Below are positions 1 through 11,874 of a DNA stretch of 64,000 nucleotides, one piece after another. A program made the position numbers and the translations under genes. The stretch is taken from assembly GCF_003597395.2 (NCBI RefSeq), contig NC_133773.1, positions 78,135,456-78,199,455 of the forward strand, in the 5' to 3' direction. The notes under the pieces are model-generated. The model ran no database searches and was not told where the DNA came from. It was given only the letters and a program-made list of their open reading frames with translations. The stretch comes from Chelonoidis abingdonii. Its lineage: Eukaryota > Chordata > Testudines > Testudinidae. Position 1 is the first letter of the stretch. The number at the start of each line of letters is the position of its first letter.

Positions 1-151
1 CGCCGAGAAAACAACAAAGACCCCGAGTATACAAATTCCCACCCCTGACTTTAAACAATCCAGTTCTCTGATTGGTCCTCTGGTCAGGTGTTTGGTTACC
101 CTTTCCAGGTAAAAGAAACTTAACCCTTACCTTACCTATCTATTTATGACA
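1..151 (-). mobile_element. LTR fragment, same family as 33467-34329
   Basis: Read on the minus strand, this starts with TGTCATAAATAG at 151 and runs off the window edge at 1. It shares the plus-strand block ATTGGTCCTCTGGTCAGGTG and the end TTTATGACA with the LTR at 33467-34329. It abuts RTE LINE sequence at 152, so it probably inserted into that LINE. The far end and the TSD lie outside the window. Confidence 0.75.
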
Positions 152-1553
152 GCTGTATTACTGAATTGATGGCAATGTTGAAGAGGACTGAAGACATGAC
201 ACACCCCTGATGTACTCCTGTTTTGACTTCAAAACTGAGCTCACTGTGATCAATGCTGTATGTAAAGGTGAAATACAAGCTTTTGATAATGTTGATTATA
301 TGGAAAGGAATTCCATATGCCTGCAGAGTGCACCATAGGCTGATCCTGTGAATGCTATCAAAAGCCTTCTCAAAGTCTATGAAATGTAAGTAGCATTGTC
401 ATTGCCATTCTAAGCACTGTTCTATTATGTTTTGTAGAATGAAGATCTGGTTTGTGCATTCACACCCTTCCTGAAAACCAGCTTTCTCTTTTCTGAGAAC
501 TCTATCAACTGCCTCTGATATATGCTGGACTATGGTCTTACAAAATACTTTGCTTAGCACAGATAAATGTGTGTAATAACTGGTGTGGTATCAATCACTG
601 CGAGTTCCTTTCTTTAGTATCTTCACTATAACCTCACTGGTCCACTCATCTGGCACTTTTTCCCTTTCCCAGACTGATATAAATAGAGGGGCCAGGACAG
701 ATGCTGCTAATTTAGGATTTACCTTGAACAATTCTGCATTCAAGTTATGCTTGCCAGGAGCTTTCCCATTTTTAAAGGATTTGATGTCTTGAATGATCTC
801 TTCTTTAGCTGGGGTGTCTGTGTTGATATCAAGATCTTCTTCTGCCTCCTGGATGTTTGCTTCCTCTATAAGTGGCTCCCTGTTGAGCAATTCTTTGAAA
901 TGCTCTTTCCAGCACATTTCTTGTTCATTTTTGGTTGTTAGTAGGTGTCCTCGTTTGGTCCTGATGAGAGAGTTTGTTGGTGTCTACTGTTAACCACTGA
1001 TAAAGCATGTCATTTTGTAGATAGTTCTTTGTTCACCACAAGCAGCTGCATCCTCTGCTTGTGTTGCCACCTTATCAATATAATGTCGTTTGTCTGCTCT
1101 CACAAGGCATTTGACCACCCAGTGTGCTTTGCTATACCGCTTGTAGTATTTGTCCTTTAGCTTCTGGGATTTTGTGTCTAAAACTTTTTTCTTCAGGGCT
1201 TGTCTGGTTTCTATGGTGTTCCATGTGCTGGGTGTAATCAAGTCCTTCTGTCTCTTCTGCCTGTAGCCTAGACAAGCTTCACTGTTCTGTTTATGAATTG
1301 CTGTTACTTTGTCCCACTTCTTGTTGATCTCCTCATCTGCATTCATCAGGGTCTGCAAGTCTTGAAACCTGTTCTGTAACTGCAGAATGAAGGTTTTCTG
1401 TATTTCTAGGGACTTTAGCTTGTCAATATCATAACGTCTATGTCCCTTGTTTGGTGGACCCACACTTCTCAGTTTTAGCTTGATGGAGGCTGTCACAAGG
1501 TGGTGGTTGCTGCCAACATCTGCACCCCACATTAAATGTAAATATACCCACAT
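152..1553 (-). mobile_element. RTE-type LINE, broken endonuclease/reverse transcriptase region
   Basis: Minus-strand frames read in order as the end of an APE-type endonuclease (GADVGSNHHLV, about 1500-1530), a linker rich in K, R and E, then reverse transcriptase. RT pieces are NGKAPG and KVPDEWT at 591-917, FIDFEKAFDSI near 330-390 (motif A) and TGVHQGC near 190-215 (motif B). The order and wording match RTE/BovB-like LINEs as I know them. The protein is split by frameshifts (for example near 460-480 and 990), so it is dead. The endonuclease SDH motif appears as SNH. The element is cut at 152 by an LTR, and the RT C-terminus and 3' end are beyond the window. Its 5' part beyond 1553 is missing, as expected for 5' truncation. 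Confidence 0.85.
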
Positions 1554-1629
1554 TAAAATAAAATATTTTGGTCAAATAAAAAAGAAAAGAGTCTCATATG
1601 TCCTGTTCTGGGCTATTGTTTATAACAAA

Positions 1630-1815
1630 GTTTTGAAAGTCAGGCGTTCTACTCCCAGCTCTGGTATTTACTCATTTGTGATTTTGGTAAAGACCTTTAA
1701 TCACTTTGTGACTCAGTTTCTTCATCTGTAAAATGGGGATATTAATACTTTTCCCTCACAAGAGTCTTGACATTTAATGTTTGTCAAGTGCTTTGACCTC
1801 TTCAGAGGAAAGAAG
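1630..1815 (+). mobile_element. MIR-like SINE
   Basis: The stretch holds the MIR/CORE-SINE signature in order: 'actcccagctctgg', 'gtgactcagtttcttcatct', 'gtaaaatgggga' and a trailing 'tttgtcaagtgctttga'. It is old and diverged, with no visible TSD. Identified by recall of the MIR consensus. Confidence 0.75.
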
Positions 1816-2063
1816 CAAGTTCCTGATTCAGGAAAACACTGAAATGCATAATGTCTGTTTATACTGTAAGCAATACCGAGGCAGTGCTGCAGCTGTAGGA
1901 CTGTAGACACTAACTATAACAATAGAAGGGTGTGGCAGGTCTGGCACCATGTGCCCCTTTGTGGCAGGGGTGGGATGGGTGTTGGCACCTCACCACTCTC
2001 CAGTCTTTATGTTCGACTCCCTGTGGGCGGGCGGTTGCGGCCTCCCGGCCTTCTTCCCCCATC

Positions 2064-2255
2064 GGCTCTGTCAAGCGGGATAGTGCGGCCTTGCAGCAAG
2101 AGTCTATACAACCCCTCTTACAGATGGGGTAGTGTGGCCTAGCGGCAGAAACTATAAACCCTTCTTATGAGCAGGGTAGTGCTGCCTAACGGCCAGAGTC
2201 TATGCAACCCCTCTTGTGAGCGGGGTAGCATGGCCTAGCGGCCAGAGTCTCTAGG
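2064..2255. repeat. Minisatellite, about 48-bp unit, 3-4 copies
   Basis: Units start at 2081, 2130, 2177 and 2226, each beginning TAG(T/C) and holding 'ggcc(t)agcggc', 'agtcta' and 'cccctctt...g(a)gcgggg'. The last unit is partial, and a partial unit precedes the first. The array lies inside the solo LTR. Confidence 0.75.
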
Positions 2256-2640
2256 ATCCTTCACAGTTCAGGGGTGAGGGGTAAGGGGACTCGAGCCCAC
2301 CCTCTCCACTGAGCCCCGACCCAGGGCCCTGATAGTGGCAAGTTCTCCTTGCAGCTTGCCCAGTGGGGATCTGCCCGCAACACGCTGGGCGTTAATACAG
2401 CTCTAACGTTGTTGGTTTGTAAAGTTCCCCTGGGCCACTTCCTACCATGAGTACCCATTCATCTGCAGCAGAGGGTCCTGCTATCTGTTCCTCCCCTGTG
2501 ACATCCTCTATCTGGGTCTCAGTTAGTGCCTCAGCTTGGCTGACTCCTGGATCCTGGCATACAGGTTCTTCCTCTTCAGGATCTGGCAGTGTGCATCCTT
2601 CTCCTCCAGTGGTCAGCCCCAACTGAGCTGGTCTGCGGGC

Positions 2641-2665
2641 TTTTATACTTGTTCTCCAATTGGAG
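2641..2665 (-). promoter_or_regulatory. LTR promoter: TATA and CCAAT boxes
   Basis: On the minus strand CCAATTGG (within 2654-2665) is followed about 10 bases later by GTATAAAAG (TATAAAA at 2641-2647). This is the normal layout of an LTR U3 promoter, and it sets the strand of the solo LTR. Activity today is unknown. Confidence 0.6.
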
Positions 2666-2945
2666 CATGTCCAGCAGAGCTTCCAGGGTGTGGCTTCCTA
2701 TGCTAGGAAGGAAGGGTTAACTCCTGTGGCACCAGTTCGGGGCTGCTCTGCCCTGTCACAAAGGGGTTTGTCCATCACTGCAGTAAATTCATCTCTTTGA
2801 GAAGTGATAGGTAGATTAATGGAAGAATTCTTCCATCTACGTAGCTGTGTCTACTGTGGGGGTTAGGTCAAACTAACTGCATCACACAAGGAATGACATT
2901 TTTCACATCCCTGAGCAAAGTATCTAGATTGATCTAAATTTTAGA

Positions 2946-5107
2946 TGTAGACCAGGATTTGGATAAGATTAATAGATTATAAAAACAGAAGAGACCACAG
3001 TGGTCATCTAGTTTGACCTAACACCGGTCATAGAACTTCCCTGAATTAATTCTTTGTTGAACCACAGCATATTTTCAAAAAATCCAATCTCAATAAGAAA
3101 ATGTTCAGTGATGGAGAATCCACCATAACCCTTAGTTAGTACTTCCATTGGTTAATTAACCTCACTGTTAAAAAATGTGTTCCTAATCTACTGATGAATA
3201 GTGCTATATAATTTGCTATCCAAGAGATAGGTATTAATTAATGTATTATTATTTCTAACCTGAATTTGTTTAGCTTCAACTTCCAGCCATTGGATCTTTT
3301 AAACCTTGGTCTGCTAAACTGAAGAGCCTATATTATCAAATGCCTGTTCTGAGGTACTTAGACTGAGATCAAGTTACCCTTTAGTTTTTTCTTTGTTGAA
3401 TTGAATAGAGTTATTTGTGTCTATCTCTATAAAGGCATGTTTTCTAATCCTTTAATCATTCTTGTGCCTCTTCTCTGAACCTTCTCTAATTTACCAACAT
3501 CTTTCTGGAATTGGGGATATCAGAACTGGACACAATATTCCAGCCGTGGTTGCACTAGTGTCAGATACAGAGATAAAATAACCTCTCTACTCCTACTCAA
3601 GATTCCCCTGTGTTTGCATCCAAGGATTGCATTAACTTCTTTGGCCACAGCGGCACACTGACAGCTCATGTTCAGCTCATTATCCACCATGACCTCCAAA
3701 TCTTTTTAAAGTTGCTGCTTCCCAGGATTGAGTACCCCATCAAGTAAGTATGGCCTACGCTCTTTGTTACTAAATATATGACCTTACATTTGACTATATT
3801 AAAACACGTTGTTTGCTCGCACCCAGTTTACCAACTGATCCAGCCTGCACTATGTCAGTGACCTCTCCTGTCCTTTTCATTAGTTATCACTCTCCTAATG
3901 TTTATATTATCTGCACGCTTTATTGGTACTGATTGTATGTTGTCTTCTAGGTCATTGATAAAATTGTTAAATAGCATAGGACCTAGAACTGATCTCTTTA
4001 TGACTTGTTTAATGATGATTCTCCATTTACAATTACATTGTGAGACCTGGCAACCAGTTTTTAATCTTTTTAATATGTACAATGTAAATTTTGTTTGGTT
4101 CTAGTTTTTTAATCAAAATGTTTTGCTATACCAAGTGAAATGCCTAACAGAAGGCTAAATGTATTATATCAATACTATTACCTTTATCAACCAAACTTGT
4201 AATCTTACCAAGAATAAATATCAAGTTTGTTTAATAGGATCGATTTTTCATAAACCCACATTGATTGGCATTAAATATATTTGTCTTTTAATTATTTAAG
4301 TCGTGTCAGCCATTCCATTATTTAGCTCAGGATCAGTGTCAAACTGATTGGCCTATAATTAACTGGATCATTCTGTTTTTAGCTTATTAAAACATTGACA
4401 CAACATTGTGCTTTTCCAACCTTCTGGAACTTCCCCAGCATTCTAACAATTATTAAAAACAGCATTAATGGCCCAATAGGCTCCTTGTCCAACTCTTTTA
4501 AAACTCTTAGATGAAAGTTATCCAGACCTGCTGATTTAAAATTTGTTATTTTAGCAGCAGCTCTTTAACATCCTCCTGAGTTATTATTGGAAAGGAAAGT
4601 GTTTCATCATGGGATATGACTACATCATCTCTTCCCCCCCAAATACAGAATAGAAATATTTATTGAATACATCTGCATTTTCTACATTATTGATATTTCT
4701 ACCATTTCCATTTAGTAATGGACCAATACCATTGCTAGATTTCTTTTTCTTTCTAATATTCTTAAAATTTCCTTCCTTCTTATTGTCCTTAACATAACTA
4801 GCCATAGATTTTTCCTTTTATCTCTTTGCTTCTCCTATCAATTTTCTACAGTTCCTATCTTCCAATTTATATTCATTACTATAAACTTCCCCTTTTTTTC
4901 ATTTGTTATATATTATTTTATATATTTTTATACGCACGTTCAGTTCCTCTCTAATCCATGTTCATTTTTTAACCAGTGTGACCTTACTTCTTGATTGTGG
5001 CTTTTTGGATATCTATTAAAATGTTCTTAAATAATTCTAAGTTGTCATTCACATTTCTCTCTTTTAATTCTTTCTCCCAACTGATTTTGCTCATAATTGT
5101 TTTCAGC
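2946..5107 (-). mobile_element. CR1 LINE, 3' half including degenerate reverse transcriptase
   Basis: The plus strand is the antisense of a CR1 ORF2 and 3' end. The 3' UTR end is near 2946-3130 ('ccacagtggtcatctagt', 'gtgatggagaatccaccat'). RT fragments on the minus strand include SVLGPMLF and FINDL (3855-4082). An N-terminal RT flank (SNGIGPLL..., 4620-4805) continues to about 5100. CR1 elements supply their own RT and endonuclease and move by target-primed reverse transcription. Stops and frameshifts occur throughout, so this copy is dead. The upstream edge at 5107 is where an LTR begins. Confidence 0.9.
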
Positions 5108-5684
5108 TGTGGGGGAAAATACCACTACCCAGTTTATTTGGATCAGACGGCCTGAGGCACCTTTATTGTTATAACAAGATTACAGGTATGCACACAGGGA
5201 GAGACGGCATAACTTCATGCAAGAGATAAGCCACTCTGTCCCTTACAAATTTTACCAAGCTTATAAAGGTTAAAACCGCAAAACGTCATAAAGATTACAC
5301 TGATTACACTACCATTTTTGGTAATACAGTTTTGCAAATCAGCAGGTTATTTACTGTAAGTTCAGTTTGGGGTATTTCCAGTATTTTTTCCTTTGCAATT
5401 ATACTGACTGTCTTATGACCCCCGATTTTGCAAAAACATATTGCAAAAGTCATTAAAATAGTGCATATCAGCAAGCTAGTTGAACATATTTCATGTGTTC
5501 TGGCAGTGATTGAGCTGGTTATTTTGATAACCCCTCCTTGGAGTTTCCCTTAAGCAAGCATTATCTATTATATTGCATATACTGCATAAAGCAGAGCTGG
5601 TACTCGAGGGGACCCTTTGTCCCCCTTCTAGTTCCTCTTTAGTCAGTGTTTCATATCCCATTTCCTTATATTAGTTTCTCCACA
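5108..5684 (-). mobile_element. Solo LTR-like element
   Basis: The plus-strand ends are TGTGGGGG and TCTCCACA, giving TG...CA. On the minus strand there are AATAAA signals (5162-5167; another at 5133-5138) followed by 'ggtgcctcaggcc', a common LTR R/U5 layout. No clean TSD is visible: TCAGC lies upstream and CCCAG downstream. It lies against the CR1, and I could not recognise CR1 resuming on its far side. Confidence 0.55.
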
Positions 5685-7349
5685 CCCAGTGCCTGATATG
5701 TTGCTAAGCAAGTCTATTTGAGAACTAAAACCATGGCTTTTACTTAACAATTATTTGGCCTTTATTAAGTTTAGCTAAAGTCTAGGACCTGAATATATGA
5801 ACATATAAACTAATAAAGCAGAAGCATTACTTGTTACCATATTATATTATGTTAGAATTCAGATGCCTGTATCAATGGCAGGGACTGGCACCGACATACT
5901 GTTTGTATTCCATTTCAACCAGTACCCCAATGGCGTATCCATGACAGTGACAGCAACTCTTATAGGCCGTGGAAAAATCAGGCCCGATATGGAGGATTAC
6001 AAAGCTTCCTACAAAAGGGTAGGGGTTATAGGCCCTCACACAGCTTTGTGAAACTGACCTTTTACTTTGTGTGTGTGTGTGTGTATGTGTGTGTAAAAAA
6101 ATTGGTCTAGATCTTATTCTGTTTGGGAACAAATGTGCTTAAATACATTCAAGATGATATTTGCTTTTGCCTTCACTAGTATTTTATGTTTTACCGTTAT
6201 TTCAATTGTAAATATTTCAATATCTGCCCAAATAAGACCTCTGAATTTCAATATGAGTGAAAGTGAAATATGAGCTCTTTCTCCCATGCCATCCATTCTG
6301 TTAACTCATCAGAAGGGAATAACATTTTAACATAGAGATTAAAGTGTCTGACAGATAATTCCACTCCTGTGCATCTCTCAATTGATTTTTTTTTTAAATT
6401 GAAACATTGTATTTAAAAGGTTGTTAGGAATTATGGCAGCTTTTAAAAAACCTTGTCAATAACATTATAAATGTTTCTCAGAATGGTACCATAGATTTTT
6501 TTTAAATGCTATGATTTCCTGATTCTCCCACTGTATGTTGATTCCTGTACTTTGAGAACAGAAAAGTATGCATTATGAATGTCTGCCTTTCTTAAGTGGA
6601 TCCTAAAAGCCTTTTCTCCATATGGCTTGGGCAAAGGGGGAAATGTCAATGTTTTTTCTTTAAAACAACAAATAATTACTGCACTAAATGGCACAAAGTT
6701 AACTTAGCAACAATCTATTCATTTTCTTACATAGCATTTTTTAAATACTTCCTATCAAGCACAGCCCATGAGCTCTGTGCTATTTTGTTGCTAACCTGGA
6801 TTGAACCATTTCACTTCTTCTCTGTAGTCTTACCAATCAGACAACAAAATATGAACAATTATAAATTCAGAATGGAAAGGAACCTCATTGAAATATGGCT
6901 AAACTCAATATTCTTTTCACAGATGTATCTTCACTAGAGTTGGGTGAACTATTCATAGCAAACAATTTATTCATTAAATATAATCCTTCATGTGTTCATG
7001 AATCCATGAATAGACTGCATTTTAAAATAATTCATGCATTATTTTAAAATGTATTTGTAGAAGGTCTGATCCACAACCCACTGAACCAATGGAAAGATTC
7101 CGATTGATACCAATAGCTTTAGATTTGGCCAAATATTTTGTGCAAATACATTTCAGCTGATGAATCACTCACTAGCAGGTTTTTTGCAAGTGTTGTGTCA
7201 AGTACTTGATGGTTCACAATCTAATATTTGAGATGTGTGATTGGTCTACTAGGTAACATGATATTGCTTCCTTTCTCTGGCTTTTATAACTATCACTTTT
7301 TATAAACAGGAGAGACTAAAACAGGAAGGGGAAGAAGGAGGAAGCTATC
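5685..7349. other. Unassigned A+T-rich DNA with one GT microsatellite
   Basis: No gene or clear repeat was recognised. A 62-codon frame at 5863-6051 has no motif I know. The text near 6945-7030 ('gagttgggtgaactattcat') resembles a dispersed repeat but could not be placed. Confidence 0.5.
6069..6094. repeat. (GT)n microsatellite
   Basis: Thirteen GT dinucleotides broken by a single AT step. Confidence 0.9.
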
Positions 7350-7352
7350 TAA

Positions 7353-8444
7353 GGCCAGGTCTACACTGCGACTTTAAATCGGTTTAATGGCCGATATACC
7401 GATTTAACGCTGTATCCGTTCACACAACCTCGTCATTAATATCGAGTTAAACGGCTCCTTAAATCGATTTCGGAACTCCTCCCAAACGAGAGGAGTAGCG
7501 CTAAATTCGATAGTGATAACTCGGATTAGGGTTCATGTGGACGGAAATCGACGTTATTGGCCTCCGGGCGGCATCCCAGAGTGCAGCACTGACCGCTCTG
7601 GACAGCAATCTGAACTCGGATGCAGCGGGCAGGTAAACAGGAAAAGCCCCGCGAACTTTTGAATTACATTTCCTGCTTGCCCAGCGTGGAGCTCTGATCA
7701 GCACGGCTGGCGATGCAGTCTGAAATCGAAAAAGAGCTCCAGCATAGACCGTACGGGAGATACTAGGTCTGATCGCTGTATGGGGAGACAAATCTGTTGT
7801 ATCCAGCTCCGTTACAGAACACGAAATGCCAAAGCGTTTGAATAAAAAACTCCAGGATACACAGCGCTGCGTGACAAGCGTAACGGGAAGCCAGAGACTC
7901 AAATGGACGCTCATGAAGGGAGGGAGGGGGTACTGAGGACTCCAGCTATCCCACAGTCCACAGCAGTCTCTGAAAATTATTTGCATTCTTGGCTGAGCTC
8001 CCAATGTCTGTAGGTTCAAACACAGTGTCTGGCGTGGTTCAGGGAACAGCTCCTCAGTTTATTTCCCCCCACCACCACGTGAAAAAAAAAAGGGAAAGAT
8101 TGCTGTGCTATGGCGTTTGCTCAATGCACTCCGCGAAAAAGGCGCCAAAGGGTTGTCTGCTGCCTTCACAAAGGGAGGGGTGAGGCTGTACCCAGCACCC
8201 CCCGGGGAAATGTTTTCTGCCCCATCAGGCACTGTGCTCTCAACACGGAAGTGGGAACTATGGGATAGCTGAGGAACAGCTACCCACAGTGCACCGCTCC
8301 TGAAATCGATGGTAGCCTTGGACCATGGACGCAAACAATCGATTTCGGGATCCCACTGTGGACGCGCTAAACCGATTTTATTAGATCTGTTTTGTAATAT
8401 CGGTTTAAGCTAATTAGAAATAATCGTGCAGTGTAGACGTACCC
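7353..8444. mobile_element. PIF/Harbinger-type non-autonomous DNA transposon, TSD TAA
   Basis: The left end GGCCAGGTCTACACTGCG pairs with the right end, which reads GGGTACGTCTACACTGCAC on the other strand. TAA flanks both sides (7350-7352 and 8445-8447). A 3-bp TAA/TTA duplication is the hallmark of PIF/Harbinger. Subterminal 'aatcggttta' repeats occur at both ends. The 172-codon minus frame inside (7501-8019) has no transposase motif and is taken as chance. Confidence 0.8.
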
Positions 8445-8447
8445 TAA

Positions 8448-9737
8448 GGATAGGTTGATGAGCAAGAGGTAAGCAAACCTGGGAAATGTTAGGACATTTT
8501 AAGCCTATTTACAGGATATTATAGGCTGGTTATATATATAGAGATTGGCTTTAAAACACCCGGAGACCATGGAATTCTGTTGCATTTCTCAGGATATAGC
8601 ATATCTTTCTTCATATTTTACATCCCTTTTCCTATTGCAGCCTTCAGGTTCCTTACATTCCAGACCCCTATTGGATTTTCAGATTGTTCTATGCCTCTTT
8701 ATATTATGATGTTCATATTCACTAATGCCTTAGACAAAACTGTACCTGTTGGGCATGGCCTATTATACAAGGTGAAACAGAGCTGCAATGTCCAATTAAG
8801 AACACCTGGAGGCATTCCACTTTTGCTACAGATTTTTAAAGGGTGTAGCTTATTGACATAAGTGGAGCCAGTCAGCTCTGCTGACTGACATGGGGGAGTG
8901 GAGCTACAGTTCTGCCTACTCCCTGCCCCTTTTCCACTGTGTTGCTCCCATAGGGGAACTATGTGGTAGAAGTCCCTGTGACATCTAAGTACAAGGGCTG
9001 TGATTCTAGGTAGCCCTTACAAGGATCATGCAAAGAGGAGGTTCCTTACTGTCCCCCCCATGTAGCTTCAGAAAGCTAGCCACAATCTAGTCCTTAATTT
9101 GAACTGCAGTTTCTTGTGTTTGCCCTTGTTTCCTTCACTGTTTACGCCAGGGTTTCTCAGTGCCTGTCAGTTTTGTGAGTTTATGATAAATTGCTTCATT
9201 TTACTCTCCAGGACCACTACAGCAGTGTCTATCATTTCCATTCTGGCTAAAATATTTTGTATACATCTTTGTCCATTGTAGCTGAAGCTGTGTCCTTAAT
9301 TTCTCTCTATCGGCGAGGTTGTCATTGAGACACTTCTATTCTTCACTGGATAAGAAAATCAATTATCTTAATGGAAATTATGATAATGCTGCTTTCATTG
9401 TTGTGTTTCTCTAACTTTCAGTCCGTTTGGGGGGCAAAAACAGTGGAGAAAATGAAGAGTGTAGAAAGACTACTGAGAGTCCCATCATTATATGTATGTG
9501 GCAATAAGTCTAAATGGGCATAGATACCACAGTATTCAACATGTAGTGTAAGTAACAGATCAAGCAGCATTCTCTCAAGACTAACGGATAGAATATAAGG
9601 AGAACAAATATAGTAGGAAAAGTTAAACCATGGTTGATCCTCTGCTGCTTTCTCGTGAACAAACAAATGGGGTGATTACATCGTGCTAGTTGGTTAAATA
9701 ATTGAATCATTTTACCAGATTGCAGTTGTTGACTTTG
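8448..9737. other. Unassigned DNA
   Basis: No gene, LTR or known repeat recognised. Open frames are under 100 codons and show no motif. Confidence 0.5.
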
Positions 9738-9745
9738 TTGCTCTA

Positions 9746-9913
9746 CAGGGCTGCCCAGAAGATTCAGGGGGCCTGGGGCAAAGCAATTTTGGGGGCCCTT
9801 CCATAAAAAAAAGTTGCAATATAATAGAATACTATATTCTTCTGGGGGTCCCTGTGGGGCCCAGGGCCTGGGGCAAATTGCCCCACTTGCCCCCCCCCCC
9901 CCCGGCAGTCCTG
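9746..9913. mobile_element. hAT-type MITE, 8-bp TSD
   Basis: The ends are CAGGGCTGCC and, reversed, CAGGACTGCC. The flanks TTGCTCTA (9738-9745) and TTGCTCTC (9914-9921) match at 7 of 8 bases, the TSD length of hAT elements. The interior is G+C-rich with 'ggcctggggca' copies and a run of about 17 C near 9888-9903. Confidence 0.85.
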
Positions 9914-9921
9914 TTGCTCTC

Positions 9922-11547
9922 TAGAGTGGAAATCTATTGCAGGCATAAACATGATTTTTCACCCTAAATTGACATGTTTATTTCAAGGGATACACTGCAA
10001 CATGCCAGTTATAATTTTAATGAAAAATGAGTTAGTTTTGTTACAAATACCTTTGGGAAGGACTTGTGTCATTTTTAGGAACCATGTCTAAATTCTTTTC
10101 TCACAGTGATTTCATAAGTGTGTCCCTCTATTGGCTTCTGTGGAGTTAGCACTGGTTAACACTTGTGTTAAACTGTGTAGCATAGCACCTTCCATTTATC
10201 TAAATATTATCCTCCAAATAAAAGTTATTGGATCTCTGGTCAGATGTGCTAAAATTTATATTAATTCTAGAGGAGATTCTCAATAGGCACCAATAGTAAA
10301 TAGGCACCTAACTCTCAGTGAAAGTTAATAGGGGACACGTGCTAACCTGCCTTTGGAAATCTGTCCTTGTCCATTATTTCATTCTTCAGAAGCTTCAAGT
10401 TTGACAGTGGAATAACATCTTGATTAATTGTAAAATATATTTTAACTAGATTTTCAACAGGCATTAGCGTTAGCATTCAGTGTGCAAAACATGACGAAAA
10501 TAGTACATTATCTTGTTCAGTTTGTCTGAAACCTAGAGATAATTGCTTCTATCTGGGTTATTCCATATCAAAGAATACTCTTTATAAAGAGAATCAGTCA
10601 GAGAATAGATTGAACCTTCACCTTCCCCCCTAATTATGTCAAGGATAATATACACATGTATGACTGGGATGTAGTGTGTTAAATGAAGACTAAAGGAAAT
10701 GAACAAAAAAATGTCAAAAGAAGGACACAGAAGAAGAGTGAGGACTACATACTACTCTTCTAATTTGTAAATGTAATTAAAACTGATTGAGCAGTTAACA
10801 TGTTTCTGACTTTCTAATGTCATTCTGATGACTGATTAATTAATAAAGGCACAATATTGCTGCTCTTTTTCACATTGAGTAAATGGCACTGACGCCAATG
10901 GGACTACTCACAGAGTAAGGCACTACTCATTATGAAATATGGATGGTAGAATATGGCCTAGAGCCATCTATCACAGATCTCTTGTTTTAAAAGTGGAGCG
11001 TACCTATAAATAAAATGATATACTAAAGAACCATCATTTTAACACTGTGTCCAGAGAAAAATCTTCATTTGTAATAATGGAGAAATAAATAATCATAAAA
11101 ACAAAGGAAACTGTGCTCATTCCCTTGCCTGAAGAATAATAATATCCCCCCAACCTTACTTTACAATAAACTGCATGTTTCATATTGGACACTGACAATG
11201 GGATGTGAAGTTACTCTTTCAGTTTAAATGTAAATTGAAAAAGATAAGGTCTTAGCAGTGGGTTCTGGCAGAGGAGCCATATTAGGGTTTGATTTACCCA
11301 TAAATTATCAGTGGCAAATTTTGCCATCTTCATTCTTATTGGGCTTAATGGATGCGAGATATAAAACTGGAGTAATGTTGTGGTGAAGCAAGCCCACTGA
11401 GTAGTACCTTACAGTCCCTCCAGATTTCTTGAAGTCAGTAGGACCACTTGCAGAGTATGATATTAGTGAACTTGATTAAGGTGGCAGAATCTGGACTTGA
11501 GAAACAAAAACCATGTTTTGTCATAGATGCAGGAATCACTAGGTAAA
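9922..11547. other. Unassigned A+T-rich DNA
   Basis: Nothing coding. Short phrases of an old dispersed repeat occur near 10885-10935 ('actgacgccaatgggac') and 11425-11465, but no family edges can be drawn. Confidence 0.45.
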
Positions 11548-11555
11548 TTCTATGG

Positions 11556-11866
11556 CAGGGATCGGCAACCTTTCGGAAGTGCTATGCTGAGTCTTCATTT
11601 AGTCACTCTCATTTAAGGTTCTACGTGCCAGTAATACATTTGAACATTTTTAGAAGGTCTCTTTCTATAAGTCTATAATATCTAACTAAACTATTATTGT
11701 ATGTAAAATAAATAAGGTTATTAAAATGTTTAAGAAGCTTCATTTAAAATTAAATTAAAATGCAGAGCCCCCTGGACCGGTGGCCAGGACCCGGGAAGTG
11801 TGAGTGCCACTGAAAATCGGCTCACATGCCGCCTTTGGCACGCATGCCATAGGTTGCCTACCTCTG
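11556..11866. mobile_element. hAT-type MITE, family A copy 1, perfect 8-bp TSD
   Basis: The ends are CAGGGATCGGCAACCT and, reversed, CAGAGGTAGGCAACCT. TTCTATGG occurs exactly at 11548-11555 and 11867-11874. The sequence matches 60420-60724 along its length, so both are copies of one family. There is no coding capacity. Confidence 0.9.
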
Positions 11867-11874
11867 TTCTATGG

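Larger units (their letters stand above)
1931..2760 (-). mobile_element. Solo LTR with 5-bp TSD (AAGGG)
   Basis: It begins TGTGGCAGG and ends CTGTCACA on the plus strand, so it is bounded by TG...CA. It is flanked by AAGGG at 1926-1930 and 2761-2765. A CCAAT box and TATA box on the minus strand (2641-2665) indicate minus orientation. No coding sequence lies beside it, so it is a solo LTR left by recombination. A 5-bp TSD fits Ty3/gypsy-like or some ERV elements. The family is not named. It holds a short minisatellite at its 3' side. Confidence 0.85.

Noticed and set aside
7501..8019. 172-codon minus-strand open frame
   Set aside because: Lies wholly inside a Harbinger-type non-autonomous element. 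Composition is Ser/Arg/Pro-rich and no DDE or other transposase motif is visible.
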